64,000 nt of DNA from Powellomyces hirtus (GCA_025526995.1 JAHLKG010000012.1:62001-126000), one strand, 5' to 3'; shown: positions 33,822 to 45,535, counted from the first letter of the stretch. Made by a program: numbers and translations. Notes: generated by a model not told the origin, from the letters alone.

Positions 33822-36654
33822 ATGCCCGGGCTGGTCTTGTACAACCGGCGGTGGCACGTAGGCAGGTATGGAGCATGCTGTTAAAAACATTTTGTCAGTG
33901 CATTTCGCCCAACGCTAAAAACTGACAAGGCGTATTTCTTCTCTCTATATAGCGATGATCTTTTTTTACCCGCTATACACGGCCTTTGCGTGCACACTCT
34001 CTGGTAAAACTTCCCTTCCGCCACGACCGAATGCCTGTGTGCGCTACTGACGACCCTTATTCATGTGCTCATAGGCTGGCCGGAGCAGTGATCGTTTACC
34101 GTCAAACCCATAGCAATGCCGAAAACACATGCACGAACGAGCATGGTTTGGAAACGTATCTTCTTATATCGGTCTTGACTCTCATGTTGGAAGTTGGAGT
34201 CGAACTGGCTATTGCGTGGATTTCTCTCCAAGGAACGGTGTCCGACGATAGGCCTCGACGGCATATGGAGTGAGTGGCAAACATGCAATCATAGTGATGA
34301 GAGTTGCATTGCAGCCTACTCCCTTACTAAACTTTGCGTTATCTTCTATGTCTTGTGTTTGGAAAGTAAAGCGATCTATGTACATTCTACACTGATACTT
34401 CTCGAGCTGGTAAGAGCGCTTTCATTTTGCGATGAAAACATATGTTGACATTAACAGGTTCTGCGTTTTAGAGCGCCCAAATATTCGGACTAAGCCTGCT
34501 TTGGGGCAGTAATCCCGTGACATGCCCGAACGCAAAGGGCACGGGCCTCATCGTGCATCTACTCATCTACATCAGCACCGCCGGTCTTCTTCTATACACA
34601 TTCCTCGTTCTTCTCCTCTTCCTCCGCTCAACTCCCCTTAACGTGGAATCGATAGATCATGCCGCTATATGGCGAACGCGGCTAGGCTGCGTCTTCTTCT
34701 CGCATAAACGTAAACAGCCGTTGGGCGACGCCGGTGCAGGCGATGGAGATGTTTTGACGGACGTCGCAAGAGTGTTCGCGGAGTTCTTGGAAGATGCGGA
34801 GACAGTTCCGAGTGACATACTGGTAGGGGTGATACTGCTGAGAAGAAAACAGAAGCACCATAGAGATCGCGTTGGAAAGGAGAGGCGCACCGATTTGGAT
34901 GACCCGCCATGTGTCAACGAACCTGGTGGGACTGAATACCTTGATGTGGCTCCGCAAATAGTTCATTCGCGGCGTGGATCCGATGCAGGGCCATTGTCTG
35001 GGTGGGAGACGGCCCCGCCATCCCCACCAGCGCGGCAGCAGGACTCGCGGCCGCGAATCGGATCGCTACCAAATCTCATCATTCCATCCGTTCCTCTGCC
35101 GCGTTCGCCTCGCTGGCCTTCAACATCAGCACTTCCACCACAAGAGGAACAGAATCCACAACACCCAACCTCTTCTCCGGTTACCTACAAAGAGCTAGCC
35201 GCCATCACGTACTTTTACCAGTATGCGGAGAGTATTTACGGTCTCCCTCTGTACATGTTCAACAACTTTGCGCGCGGCGCTTACCACCTCTGCTGCCCGT
35301 GCACTCGCGTCGCCCCCGAAACCGCAGTGGAGGCCGTCCAAGTCACAGCGTCCGCTTCATCGTGGTTCTGTTGCTTCCCCACTACACCAACACCCAGCTC
35401 CGCGGAACTAGCTGATCAGATGCTGCCTCATGCAGATATCATTTATGTTTCACTGCATGGTGGGCTGTTTCGGTCTCCATTTGTGGTCTGCTTTGATCAT
35501 CCGCGGCAGACCGTTGTCATCGCTGTACGAGGGACCCTGTCCACGGCTGATGTTTTAGTGGACCTGAATTGCGATTTGACGGAAATCCAATTGCCAGGCG
35601 GGTTGACTGCTCAAACTCACTCAGGAATGGTACGTTGATAATGCTCTCTAAGCTGGCTATATCAGATAGATGTTAATGATCCTCACGTTCTTGTTGCAAA
35701 CAGTATCGTACCGCCCGCAACCTTCTGGACGAACTCAATACCACGGGGGTCCTCCGCCGTATTCTCCTCTCTGAAGACAGCCAATACAAATCCTACAAAA
35801 TCCTTACAACCGGCCACTCACTGGGCGGCGGTGTATCATCCCTCCTTGCTTTCCTACTCGCTCAGCACTTCCCGAGCCATAACACCCGCTGCATCGCATA
35901 TTCACCGCCAGGATGCATGATTACAGCATCCGCCATCCCTCATTTCCGGACGTTTTGCACGTCGGTCATCATGGGACTCGACATCGTGCCCAGACTCAAT
36001 CGAAACACCCTGGAGAGTTTAAAGAAGGATGTGGGACGCTGCCTGAGGGACTGTGATGTACATAAACTGAAAGTTCTGGGTGGATGCTTTGGGAAAGGGA
36101 TGGCGGATATGGCTGCGGGAGATGCTAGGGATTCACCGTCGCCGAGAACAGAGGATTTGGAGGCGCAGAGGACGCAACGACATTGGAAACAAGACGACAA
36201 CGAGCCGACTTCCTCATCAGCAGCGTGGCCACGAAGCGTTGAGGCGGGATATGACCAGCACCACAGCCATCACAACCCCCATCACATCCAACACCCCAAA
36301 ACATACCTTCCCGGCCGGATCCTTTATTTCCGCAAATCTCATGACACCTCATCCTCATTTTCTTCTGCTGCATCTATCCACGCCCCATCGTCCCCAACAA
36401 CAACAGCCCCGCTCCTCAACACTGTACCACCGCCGCAATCCCACCGCCACCACCATAACAAGAACAAGAACAACCAAAAGCGACGCACATATACACCCCG
36501 GTGGACTGCGCCCTCTGCGTTTCAGGAGATTATCATCTCGGCATCCATGGCGCGAGATCATATGCCTCATAATCTGAGGACTTTGTTAGATTGTGTTAGT
36601 GAGGATGCCGGGCATGTTCGTGGGGACGATATTGTGGGTGCGGTGATGTGTTAG
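33822..36654 (+). CDS. sn1-specific diacylglycerol lipase (DAGL-type), membrane-bound
   Basis: Six exons: 33822-33865, 33953-34003, 34075-34269, 34367-34409, 34472-35629, 35704-36654; 813 residues. The start MPGLVLYNRRWHVGSDDLFL parallels the DAGL alpha/beta N-terminus. Four membrane helices follow (LPAIHGLCVHTLWLAG; TYLLISVLTLMLEVGVELAI; IYVHSTLILLELSAQIFGLS; IVHLLIYISTAGLLLYTFL), then a disordered cytosolic loop and the lipase domain: VVIAVRGTLSTADVL (oxyanion region), GHSLGGG (catalytic Ser), GLDIVPRLN (Asp) and a late His near ARDHMPHNL. A His/Asn-rich insert (about residues 660-740) interrupts the C-terminal part. It releases 2-acylglycerol from diacylglycerol. Intron 3 was placed to match the DAGL TM3 start (HM-x-x-x-x-YV); a shorter acceptor choice gives a stop. 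Confidence 0.85.
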
Positions 36655-36989
36655 ATTTTTTTTTTGGTTACTGACACGTTCTGCTAAGTGCAGTATGTTA
36701 ATGAGAACTTATAATCGCCATTTCATTGTGTATGTTGATCTGCCTGTATCAGGAAATTTGTGGACGCCAAAGCGGACAGTTGGGCCATATCCTTAAGTTT
36801 CGCGTGAAGCAAGAGGACATATTATGAAATTCGAAGACAGCAGGATCAAGACGAAGCGGCTTTACCATTCAGTTTTATTGACCGACAGAATATAATTTCG
36901 CTATAGGGAGGGTATTTACGCCAGAGAAAATTCCGCTACGCCCGACCACCACACCTAAAAACTGAGTTTCTCCGCGGACTCGGGATGCT
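36655..36989. other. Convergent 3' region of lipase and family copy F
   Basis: AT-rich, with possible polyadenylation signals; no gene seen. Confidence 0.35.
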
Positions 36990-37364
36990 CTACAATCCAG
37001 TTCTTTCCTTCTTGAGGTTTTCAAACTCCTCTTTCGCCTCATAAAACCCGGGACCATTCGGTCCATGCCATAAATGTTCCACACGCTTTTCCAGCCTCTC
37101 AAAACGGGCTATGAGGTCTGCCTCCGCCTTCTCTCTGCTGATAAGCTCAGCCAACTCTTCCATCATTCGCTTGCCCACGTCCCCCTTGATAGAGTCACCC
37201 AGAGTGTATGTGGTAGCAGCAAGGCGCAGCGTCAAGTCGTCCTCGAAGTAAGCAATACTCTTGGCTTTTCGAATTGTGGACCAGGCAATCCAATTGCCTG
37301 GCGAAGTCCGGAAGTACTCGGTGTTACTGCCCTGACTGCCGATTTTAGCGCTCGAACTGGACAT
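36990..37364 (-). CDS. Small unknown family, copy F (intact, minus strand)
   Basis: One exon, 124 residues from ATG 37362-37364 (an in-frame upstream extension to 37409 has no ATG). It begins MSSSSAKIGSQGSNTEYF, then IAWSTIRKAKSIAYFE, a central segment LRLAATTYTLGDS, a helix KRMMEELAELISREKAEA, and motif II LEKRVEHLWHGPNGPGFYEA with FENLKKE at the end. This is the cleanest copy and defines the family length (about 125 aa). No signal sequence or membrane helix; charged helical C-terminus with heptad-like Leu/Ile spacing suggests oligomerisation (inference). Function unknown. Confidence 0.7.
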   Translation of the reverse strand: MSSSSAKIGSQGSNTEYFRTSPGNWIAWSTIRKAKSIAYFEDDLTLRLAATTYTLGDSIKGDVGKRMMEELAELISREKAEADLIARFERLEKRVEHLWHGPNGPGFYEAKEEFENLKKERTGL

Positions 37365-37782
37365 AATGTATCTGAACCGGGCGATTGAGAGCTGCAGATC
37401 AACAAACATATTTCAGCCTCTCCATATATGTACACGTCGCATGGCAAACACTTACGTGCTTTTCTGGGTGTCAGTGGGGTGTCAATAGTATGTGCGGAGC
37501 AAGAATGCAGCGTCAGAGTCTAAATTTCAACGTTACTTTGCCGCTTGCGCGTTCCTTTCCCAATGCGCTGCGCCTCACAAGCCCCTTCAGGAGACTCTTC
37601 CATCAGAAAGCTTTCCGTCCCTGCGAAGCAGACTCACCAGCACCTATAACACATCTTTAAATCGAGACTGACCACCAAACCCACTTTTCCCGAAATAACA
37701 CATCTCGCATTAACGCCGAGCTAATAACCACCACCACATACATACATGTTTACACACCAATTTCATCTATCCCACGACTCCC
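37365..37782. other. Divergent region between copy F and the SANT-like gene
   Basis: Probably the promoters of both genes. No further feature is supported. Confidence 0.35.
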
Positions 37783-38995
37783 ATGTTAGCAATGCGCGCA
37801 CAAGTCCCACTCAATCCTGAAGCCGCCATCTTCTATGCGGGCCGCTCATCGTCTCAACCTGTTGGCGATCTAGTGTCGGACGACGACGACCAAGTTTCTC
37901 TGGCTACACCCTTCGGTGCTCTCGGAAAGGAGGACGAGGGATATGATAGTGAGAATATGACGGATGAGGCAATGAAGGTATGTCCGTTTGGGTGAGGGGC
38001 ACTGGATGATTCTGATTTCTGATTGCGGGCTTTAGGAGTTTGAGCCTCGCCTGTTGGATGTCCAAGTAAGGGTATATTGCAACGGGACGGGCATTGTTTT
38101 GCATTTTTTCTGATGCGTGTTCACCCAGGATCGTAAGGCATCGTCAATGAAAAAGTATCACATCCACCCGCTTTCATTGTCGGGCACAAAGCGCATCCAT
38201 TCCTCAAGATCAACGGCTCCCAGGACCTCACAACCCACCGACCAGAAATCGTCCACATATCGCATCAAAACAGCTTCAACCGCAAACAAGAGCCGGAACT
38301 ACAACACAAAGTCATCATCCTCAGCATCATCCGCAACCGGGTCTTACATTCCCACCACCACGCATGGCACAACCCATGCGCGTAAACGCAAAACCGTGTT
38401 GAGCGCTGCCGAACAGTTTGGCAAGAACCAGAAGGCGAGCGCAGAGAACGCCAAAGCGGAGCCAGGCTCCAGCAGCAGCAGTTACGAGGACCGTAATGGT
38501 ACTGGTAGAGGTGCTTGTGCTTTTGACAATGAAGATGACAACCAGAGCGTGACAAGCGTTGACTGCAAAAATGAGAACACTGGTAGAGGTGCTTGCGCTT
38601 TTGACAATGAAGATGACAACCAGAGCGTGACAAGCGTTGAGTGCCAAAATGAGAACAATTTTGCCGCACCTGTGGTGCGCAGGTCCTGCACTCCTGCTGG
38701 CGCTCCTGGAAAAGGCCATCGTCGGGCCTGTCAGGTAGAGTCATTTGTCACCACACGCACATCATCCTTTCCCGTTCTTCTGATCCGTTTCGCTTCTCGT
38801 ATCTTCCAGGGTCCACGGGCACCGCCCTTCCGCCCTGAGGAGACTACTCGCCTCCTGATTCTCCACGCCAAACACGGGAACAATTGGGACAAGGTCGCCG
38901 CTGAATTCCATGCGGAGAGCGGCCGGAGCGCAAAGCAGCTCGCAAAACATGTGTCGAATGTCAAGGCGGCCCAGGGGAAGGAGCCGAGAAGATAG
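37783..38995 (+). CDS. Myb/SANT-like protein with internal tandem repeat
   Basis: Four exons: 37783-37977, 38036-38065, 38129-38734, 38810-38995; 338 residues. The N-terminal 65 residues are acidic near their end (SDDDDQVSLATPFG). The middle is Ser/Thr/Lys-rich and disordered with basic clusters (HARKRKTVL), then two copies of a 26-residue unit, then a basic linker. The C-terminal 55 residues (PFRPEETTRLLILHAKHGNN, then WDKVAAEF and QLAKHVSNVK) look like a single Myb/SANT helix-turn-helix: three helices, with the first two conserved aromatic positions replaced by Phe and Trp. Nuclear DNA or histone binding is the likely role but this is inference. The last intron (75 nt) is phase-neutral, so its removal is assumed from good splice signals. 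Confidence 0.6.
38501..38656 (+). repeat. Two 78-bp tandem repeats in the SANT-like gene
   Basis: Units 38501-38578 and 38579-38656 differ at only a few bases and each encode 26 residues beginning TGRGACAFDNEDDNQSVTSV. Codon-multiple length keeps the frame. Confidence 0.93.
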
Positions 38996-39306
38996 TACTT
39001 TTGCAGGCTGTTTTGTGAGGGCCCGGGAGCGAACATTTTGGAGCGGGTTGAGGCCTTTTGAATGTGTTTTTGGTTCTTTTTGGTTGATGTGCGTTTGTCC
39101 TGCGCTTGTACTGCGCTTGTACTATCCGTAATATACTCATCGCATCCCGGCCTCACGAAAGAAAGGTGCATTTTAAAACTTCAATGTATCTGACGTCCTC
39201 CCCGAGGGAACACTTCTGAGTTCCTGAGATAAGGGGGGAGGGAAAAAGGGCCCTATGTTTGCTCAAGCATCTAGCTAACTATCTATCTGCTCACAAGTTC
39301 GTCAAT
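38996..39306. other. Convergent 3' region of SANT-like and vWA genes
   Basis: Short intergenic stretch with 3' UTRs; no feature beyond that. Confidence 0.35.
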
Positions 39307-42300
39307 TCAGCGAATCGTGATATTATCGTTCCCACCCCCACCCTCATAGAGCGGGTTGCTTTGGAATCCAGCGGGGCGGTCGTAGATAGGGTTAGCACGG
39401 GCAGTGTGGATGCCCTCGTCACCACCCATGAGTGCGCGCACGGCGGAGGCGGTCGATCCACGACGGCGGTAGAAGAAGGCCGCTGCGGCTGCGCCCGTGG
39501 CTGCAACGCCACCGCCGACGGCTGCGAGGGTTGCAACGGGGACTTTGTTCGGTTCGTCGGTGGGGAGTTCGGAGGAGGATGCGGAGGGTGCGGGGGCGGA
39601 GTCGGATGATGATGTGGGGGATGGAGCCGGGTTGCCGGAGGCTGTAGCTACGGGTTCATTGGCCGTAGTGGACGCGGGCTCGTTGGCAGCGGCAGGGGTC
39701 GAGGCAGGCTCATTGGCTTTGCTTGAGCTGGAAGGTTCCGCGGCCAGAGTTGAGCTGGTGGTGGGTTCAGCGGTCGAGCTAACGAAATTGGCGGGTTCGT
39801 TGACCTTGCTAGAGGTCTTGGGCTGCACGGCCTCGGGTGTGACAGTTGTTGTTTCTGGAGTTGCGGTTGCCGTAACCATCTCAGGTGTGACTGTAGTAGT
39901 CTTAGGGTCGGCCGTCATTGTGACTGTCTCGGGGACCACAGTCGTTGTCTCGGGAGGAGCCAGAGCAGTGACGGTCTGAACGACGGTGGTGGACTCGGTT
40001 GCGGTGTCCGTCTCGGTAGTGGTCTCGGTTGCGTGGACGGTGGAAGTCGCGGTGTCGGTTTCCGTGGTGGTCTCAGTTGCATGTACGGTAGCAGTCGCGG
40101 TGTCGGTCTCCGTAGTGGTCTCAGTTGCGTGGACGGTGGAGGTGGCGGTGTCCGTTTCAGTCGCTGTGGAAGTCTGCGTGGTCGTGACAGAAGAAGTCGC
40201 GGTGGCAGTGACGGTCTCGGTCGTGGTGGAGGTGGCAGTCTCAGTGCGGAGGTCGGTCACTGTGGTGGCATCCACTTCAACGAGCGTAGATGTGTCAGTG
40301 TGAGTTTCCGTGATGCTCTCGGTAACGGTGGTGGTACGCTGTGCTGTGGCCGTGTGTGCCGCCTTGGTGACCGTGGCGGTAATAAATGTGGTCTCAGTAT
40401 CGGTCTGTGTGGCTTCCTCGGTCACGGTGGTGGTGGTAGATTCGGTCGAAGTCGACGTAATGAACAGAAACTCGGTGTCCGTCTCGGTGATCGTGAGAGA
40501 CTCAGTAGCCGTGTTGAGGAAGGTGGTGGTGGTCGCATCGATGGACATGAAGACGGGCGCAGGAGTGATTGTACTAACCACAGGATCAAGTACCCAGGTG
40601 ATGACGTCCGGCGTGACGGTGTGAACGGGCGGGTCGACAGTAACGGTCAACGCAGCCGGGGTCTCGTAGATGGTCATCTCATCAAGGGTGCTCGTTGTGG
40701 TGGTTTGGAGATACTCGGTGTGCGGCTGAGTGACGGTGGTCGGGATCCAGACTGTCGAGGGCACCTCGGTGCTCGTCTTTGGGCTAGGCGTCTCTGTCAC
40801 CGTAACAACGTTCAGAGTAGTGGTGATCGGAGCCGGGGTCACAATGTCGGTCACCGGGTCCAAGGTCGATGTGGTGGTGGTGCTCTCGTAGATTGTGATG
40901 ATGCTAGTCTCGACGTCCGGGATCGTGACGGTGGTCTGCTCGTACTCCGTGTACGGTTTCAATGTGCTGGTGACATCGGCCGGCGTCTCGGTATGGGTTA
41001 CCGCGTCGATGGTCCATGTAACGGCGTCGGGGGTCACGGTGTGCACCACTGGATCGATGGTGGTTGTGATCGGGGCCGGGGTCTCGCTGATGACGGAAGG
41101 GATCAAGGTGGTTGTGACTGGATCAGGAGTAGCGGTCACTGTGCGAGGGGTGGCCGTAACGGTCACATCAGCAGGCGTCATTGTCTGTGTACGGGGAGCA
41201 AGTGTACTTGTGACATCAGCAGGGGTCTGGGTCACTGTAACGGGCGTAGCCGTCTTGGTGTAGGTGATGGTAGAGGGATACACGGTTGTTGTCGCAGCGT
41301 TAGCAGTGGTGGTAACCGTCTGCGGGGCCAGGGTGGTTGTCGTAGGTGCTGGGGTGTTGGTGATTGTCTGTATCGGCGCCGTCGAGGTGGTGGTTGCGGT
41401 CAACGTCTTAGTTTGGAAAACAGTGGAAGAGATGGTTGAGGAGGCAGTTTGGGTGGTCCATGCGGTGGTTGTGACCGTTGACTTTTGAGTTTCGGTCTCT
41501 GTCGTCATCATGGTCTGGGTTTCCGTGCGGGTGATGGTCGTGGTCTTGATCACCTGAGGATTGATGACGGGGTTGCAAGCCTGGACCATGTTGAGAGTGG
41601 CGTTGAAGAAGTTACGGGAGACGCTTGGGACGGGATTACCGGTAGACGAGTCGAAGATCAGATGGATGGGGAAGACGCGCATGATCTGGTTTTGCGCCAA
41701 CATCTGACCCTGCAACGATGTCTGGAGACTGGCCTTCGTCAACCGCTTGAGGGTTTCGGTAGCATCGAAACCGGAGAAGTCCGAGTTCATGGCGTTCAAA
41801 TCCGGATGTCCGTACTGCAACAGGTTTACCGCAGTGTTGTACGAGTCCCGATCCGGGGTGGTAGACGCTGCGTTTCCATATTTCCGCTGCATCATAAAGT
41901 TGAAGCGATTGTAGGTACTATGCGGCAACGCGTAGCGACCGACTGGGACGTCCGAATTGACCAAGATGGACAGCTTGATTCCGTTTCCGACCAACAAGCT
42001 GGTAGTGTTGGCAATTTCATCAATGAAGGGTTTGTCCAGGGTCATGGTGCGGTTGTCGGGGCGGTACCACTGGTAGCTGACGGGAGCGCCCAAGGCATTT
42101 GTGGTGGTGTTCCACATAACACGGGGCTGGAAAGAGGGCTCGAAGTAGCCGGGCTGGCCTGTCCAGTGACCCGTGGCCATGTCGGCAGAGAGACCGCAGT
42201 TGGAAGGAATACCTTCGTAGCGTCCGTTTTTGTTGGAGTAGGACTGAGAGCAGAGACCGTTGGCTTCGTAGCTCATGCCAGGTTGCATGTACCGGGGCAA

Positions 42301-42993
42301 AGTGGGGAGGTCGGAGTCTTCATCCGTGAACATAATGATGGAACGGGTCACGGAAGGGCTGCCTAAGGAAAGAGAGCAGTTAGCATTCGGGAACTAAACC
42401 CAACGAGCCGCCAAGGAAAGTCGCTTACTTCTCCAAGAGAGGATACACTCCTGGACTGTCTCGACAGTCTTGAGCTTAAGACATTCCTTCGAGAAGTCGG
42501 CACCGTCGTTGGGCATGAGAGAAACACGGATAGCCTCAAGACCGGCTTCCTGACCGTTGCGGGAGCAGCCAATGTTGGCCAATGTGTTGTAGGTCATTGT
42601 GGCGTTCGACGTGAAAGGCTGGACCAGGGCAGGGCGACCTCCGAAGATGGCAACTGCATAGCGAGTGTCAGTGAGGCTTTTGGCGTTCAATTGTTGAGCG
42701 AAATAGGTCAGTTGATCGGCGATGGACTCTTGGAATCCACACTAAAATGACCAAAAGGGGGATTAATGAGTGCAATGAGAGATGCTTCTACACACTCCCC
42801 ACATTTGCACGCAAAGACCAACGCTTACCATGGACCCAGAAGCATCAACCAGGAACAAGACATCGAGGGAAGGGGACAGGCCGGAACCGGCACAAATCCC
42901 AGCTGGGGCCGTCTGTGCATCAACCGAACCGGTCAACGCCAGAGAAACGGCCAACAAAGGGGCCAGGAGCGCCGAGGCGCCAAATGTTTTCAT
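39307..42993 (-). CDS. Surface vWA protein with Thr-rich stalk, TM helix and NPxY tail
   Basis: Reverse-strand exons 42829-42993, 42429-42741 and 39307-42362 give about 1177 residues. Signal peptide (residues 1-26, ALLAPLLAVSLALTG core), then a von Willebrand A-type domain whose MIDAS is visible: LDVLFLVDASGSM (DxSxS) and later RSIIMFTDEDSD. Cys residues in this part suggest disulfides. From about residue 430 to 1030 the protein is a Thr/Val/Pro/Glu-rich stalk of imperfect short repeats (VTETPADVTSTL, ATSTVHATETTTETDT), expected to be heavily O-glycosylated. Near the end are one transmembrane helix (LAAVGGGVAATGAAAAAFF) followed by RRR and a short cytosolic tail with NPIY and NPLY. It looks like an adhesin. 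The ligand is unknown. The CDS is also strongly biased so that the opposite strand stays open. Confidence 0.75.
39900..41500 (-). repeat. Imperfect Thr-rich coding repeats of the vWA stalk
   Basis: Short coding repeats, including three close copies of a 48-bp unit (about 39990-40150, encoding TATSTVHATETTTETD) and diverged units with VTPD/ETPA plus TTTL elsewhere. Length polymorphism between isolates would be expected. Confidence 0.7.
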
Positions 42994-43711
42994 TAGGATA
43001 TAGGATAACGAGGGATATATGATTCTCTGCTAGGCGGGGAATGTAGGTATGAGCCTACGTGGGTATTGCCAGAGCAAAGCGCGGGATGGATTTGGAAAGA
43101 ATAAAATCAGAGCAGGGGGTGGCCTCAGCGGGGGGTTCCTTTTGTGCATTTCGTTCTCCATGGGATCTGAGCGCCTCTTGAACGTGACGCATTTTTGGAT
43201 TATTCTCCGGTGTAGACACACCAAGCTCACGGCGCCGCGTTCGACCGCTTCCAAATCTCTATTTTTGGCATGTTTATTTGAATCGAAGACCGTGACTTTT
43301 CATTCATTTGCAAGGGGGGCGTAAGCGGTCTTTACTGTGCTCCGCCGGACTTGGCGCCTCACCACCGATCTGGGCCTTCATCAGCCATTCCTCTCCTTTG
43401 TGCGAGAACGAGAGTTGCAGAATCAAAGGGTGTTTTTCGTTTCTTTCTATATGAGCGTTTTGTCGTGTAATAAGAAAAATTTCGGGGGGTTGCTCAATAT
43501 TATTGTTTATCTTTTATGTATTGCGAAAGGACAACTCTTTCCACCAGCATCTTCTTTCATTCTTTGGAAGCGTGAACTCCGCTGTTACGCGACTTGCTGA
43601 CATGAGTCACCGCCGATCAGTCTCACCTTTGGGCGTGAAGATTGTCCCTCCGAGACATTTGACAACATCGTTGTTTACGCCATTCACACAGTACTGAACA
43701 AAGGTTGCATA
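42994..43711. other. Divergent region between vWA gene and TRP4
   Basis: A 718-bp region holding both promoters. It includes a G-rich block (43110-43140) and AT-rich sequence near 43500. No gene is supported. Confidence 0.35.
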
Positions 43712-44995
43712 ATGGCAAACGTTTTCACTCCGTATTTGAAACAGCTGGTCGCAGACCCTACTGCATTCACCGCACCACAAGCACATGCCGCCGCCGGGGA
43801 GATCATGGCCGGACAGGCAACACAAGCCCAAATAGGCGGCTTTCTAATGCTGCTCAAGTCAACAGGTCTGGAGAACGATCCCGCAATCATTGCTTCCGTC
43901 GCTTCGGCTATGCGGGAGGCAGCCGTGCAGATTCCATTTGCTGCCGATGCTGAGCCAGTCGTGGACATTGTCGGCACCGGCGGGGACGGCATGGATACTT
44001 TTAATGTATCGACAGCTGCTGGAATTGTGGCTGCTGGAGCCGGATGCCGAGTTGCAAAGGTGCGACCACGGGAGAACGACAGACTCCTTTCTTCTTATTC
44101 CACATGGTGCTAATTTGGAAGTCATTGCACATTAGCACGGAAATCGAGCCTCGTCTTCTGCTTGCGGATCTGCGGATGTTCTGGAAGCACTGTCCTGCCA
44201 GCTGACAAGCATCACAGCCGATGCTGTACCAAAGATAATAGACGGGACAGGATTCTGTTTCCTGTTCTCGCAAAGGTTTCACCCAGCAATGAAAAACGTG
44301 GCTGGCCCGCGGAAAGAGCTGGGCGTACGAACCATTTTCAACCTGTAAGCGTCAGTCCGTCGTCAGACCTTTTTGGCAGCAGCAATACTGATATTTTATG
44401 TTTCACGCAGTCTTGGACCCCTCAGCAGCCCGGCTCATCCGAAACGTGTGGTCGTAGGTGTGCATTCAAAATCTCTGGGACCTCTCATGGCTGAAGCGTT
44501 GCGACTGTCGGGAGTGGAGCGTGCGTGGGTCGTGTGTGGAGATATGGGATTGGATGAAGTAGGAACTCTCATTCTATGTATATGGCATTTGCCGTTCATT
44601 GGCTCACCGCATCTCTCGTCATTGTGCAGATCTCGCCGGAAGGCAAGACCCACGTGTGGTCTCTGGAACCCAATGGCGAAGTGACTGGAGGCATTGTCAC
44701 CCCATCGGACTTCAAGCTCGCTTCCCACCCCTTGAGCGATGTCGTGGGCGGCGCACCGGCTGTCAACGCCGCAACAATGGTCCAGCTCCTGAACGGCGAG
44801 CTTCCTGACGGCCACCCTGTGCTTGACTTTGTTCTGCTCAACGCGGGCGCACTTTTGTACGTTGCTGGAAAGGCCAAAACGCTCCCTGAAGCCGCGCAGA
44901 TGGCGAAACAAAGTATTGTCGATGGAAAGGCCAAAATCGCGCTTGAGGCTTTCGCTCGGGAATCTCAGCTTTTAAAGGATGCCGAGTCGAGATAG
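43712..44995 (+). CDS. TRP4: Anthranilate phosphoribosyltransferase
   Basis: Four exons: 43712-44059, 44136-44344, 44411-44558, 44630-44995; 356 residues. It transfers the phosphoribosyl group of PRPP to anthranilate, the second step of tryptophan synthesis. Visible signatures: GTGGDG (PRPP loop, about residues 92-97), [15 protein letters not shown], the KHGNRASSS motif spanning the first splice junction, a catalytic/anthranilate region [20 protein letters not shown] and [11 protein letters not shown]. Fusion partners seen in some organisms (TrpG) are absent, as in other fungi. Start context is adequate, and length fits the family (about 340-380). Confidence 0.95.
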
Positions 44996-45535
44996 GAGAT
45001 GTTTTGTCGAAGAATTCACAGCAGCAGCAGATTCGGAACCAGGCGGCATCATTCGGGGCCATACTTCCACAAGCGCAACACTGTTCAGTCAGCGGACAAC
45101 CGGGTCACCAGCATACATGCCCTCCTACCCCCTTTCCCTTGTACAAGTCTCTGCACGCACTCAGGAGGTGTACAGGCCTCCGCACAACCACATTAGATAT
45201 CTCTAATCTAGAAAGGACTTCTGATATATGCATGCTAGCGTGCGGACAGCGATTGTAGTCCAACAAGTTCGGCAACACCAGACTTGTTTCCTCCATAGCC
45301 AGACAGAAGAAAATAACTGCTTGTTTGTCGTTGTCCAGGGAAAAAAAGGGTGAATTTGGACGTTGATTTGTTCTTATGCACCCCGCGAGACCCGCGCCGA
45401 TCATCAGCGTGACGAGGCGCATGTCTTGCCTGGTGGTGTTCCAAAAACGTGGCTGGGGGGCATTTCGCACATTTGACATTGACATTTCAATCCAAATTAT
45501 TCCCCTTCACAACTCACCCACTCTTAAATTTCACC
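44996..45535. other. Intergenic region between TRP4 and elongin A
   Basis: Holds the TRP4 3' UTR and the elongin A promoter. No Gcn4-like TGACTCA upstream of TRP4 or here was noticed. Confidence 0.3.

Noticed and set aside
34270..34311. Early acceptor (GCAG) for intron 3 of the diacylglycerol lipase gene
   Set aside because: It leads to a stop within a few codons; the acceptor at 34365-34366 keeps the frame and matches the DAGL TM3 sequence.
40033..41439. 468-codon Gly/Arg/Asp-rich open frame on the plus strand
   Set aside because: It is the complement of the Thr-rich stalk of the vWA gene (ACC/GTC-type codons read as GGT/GAC), so its openness is a by-product of the repeats.
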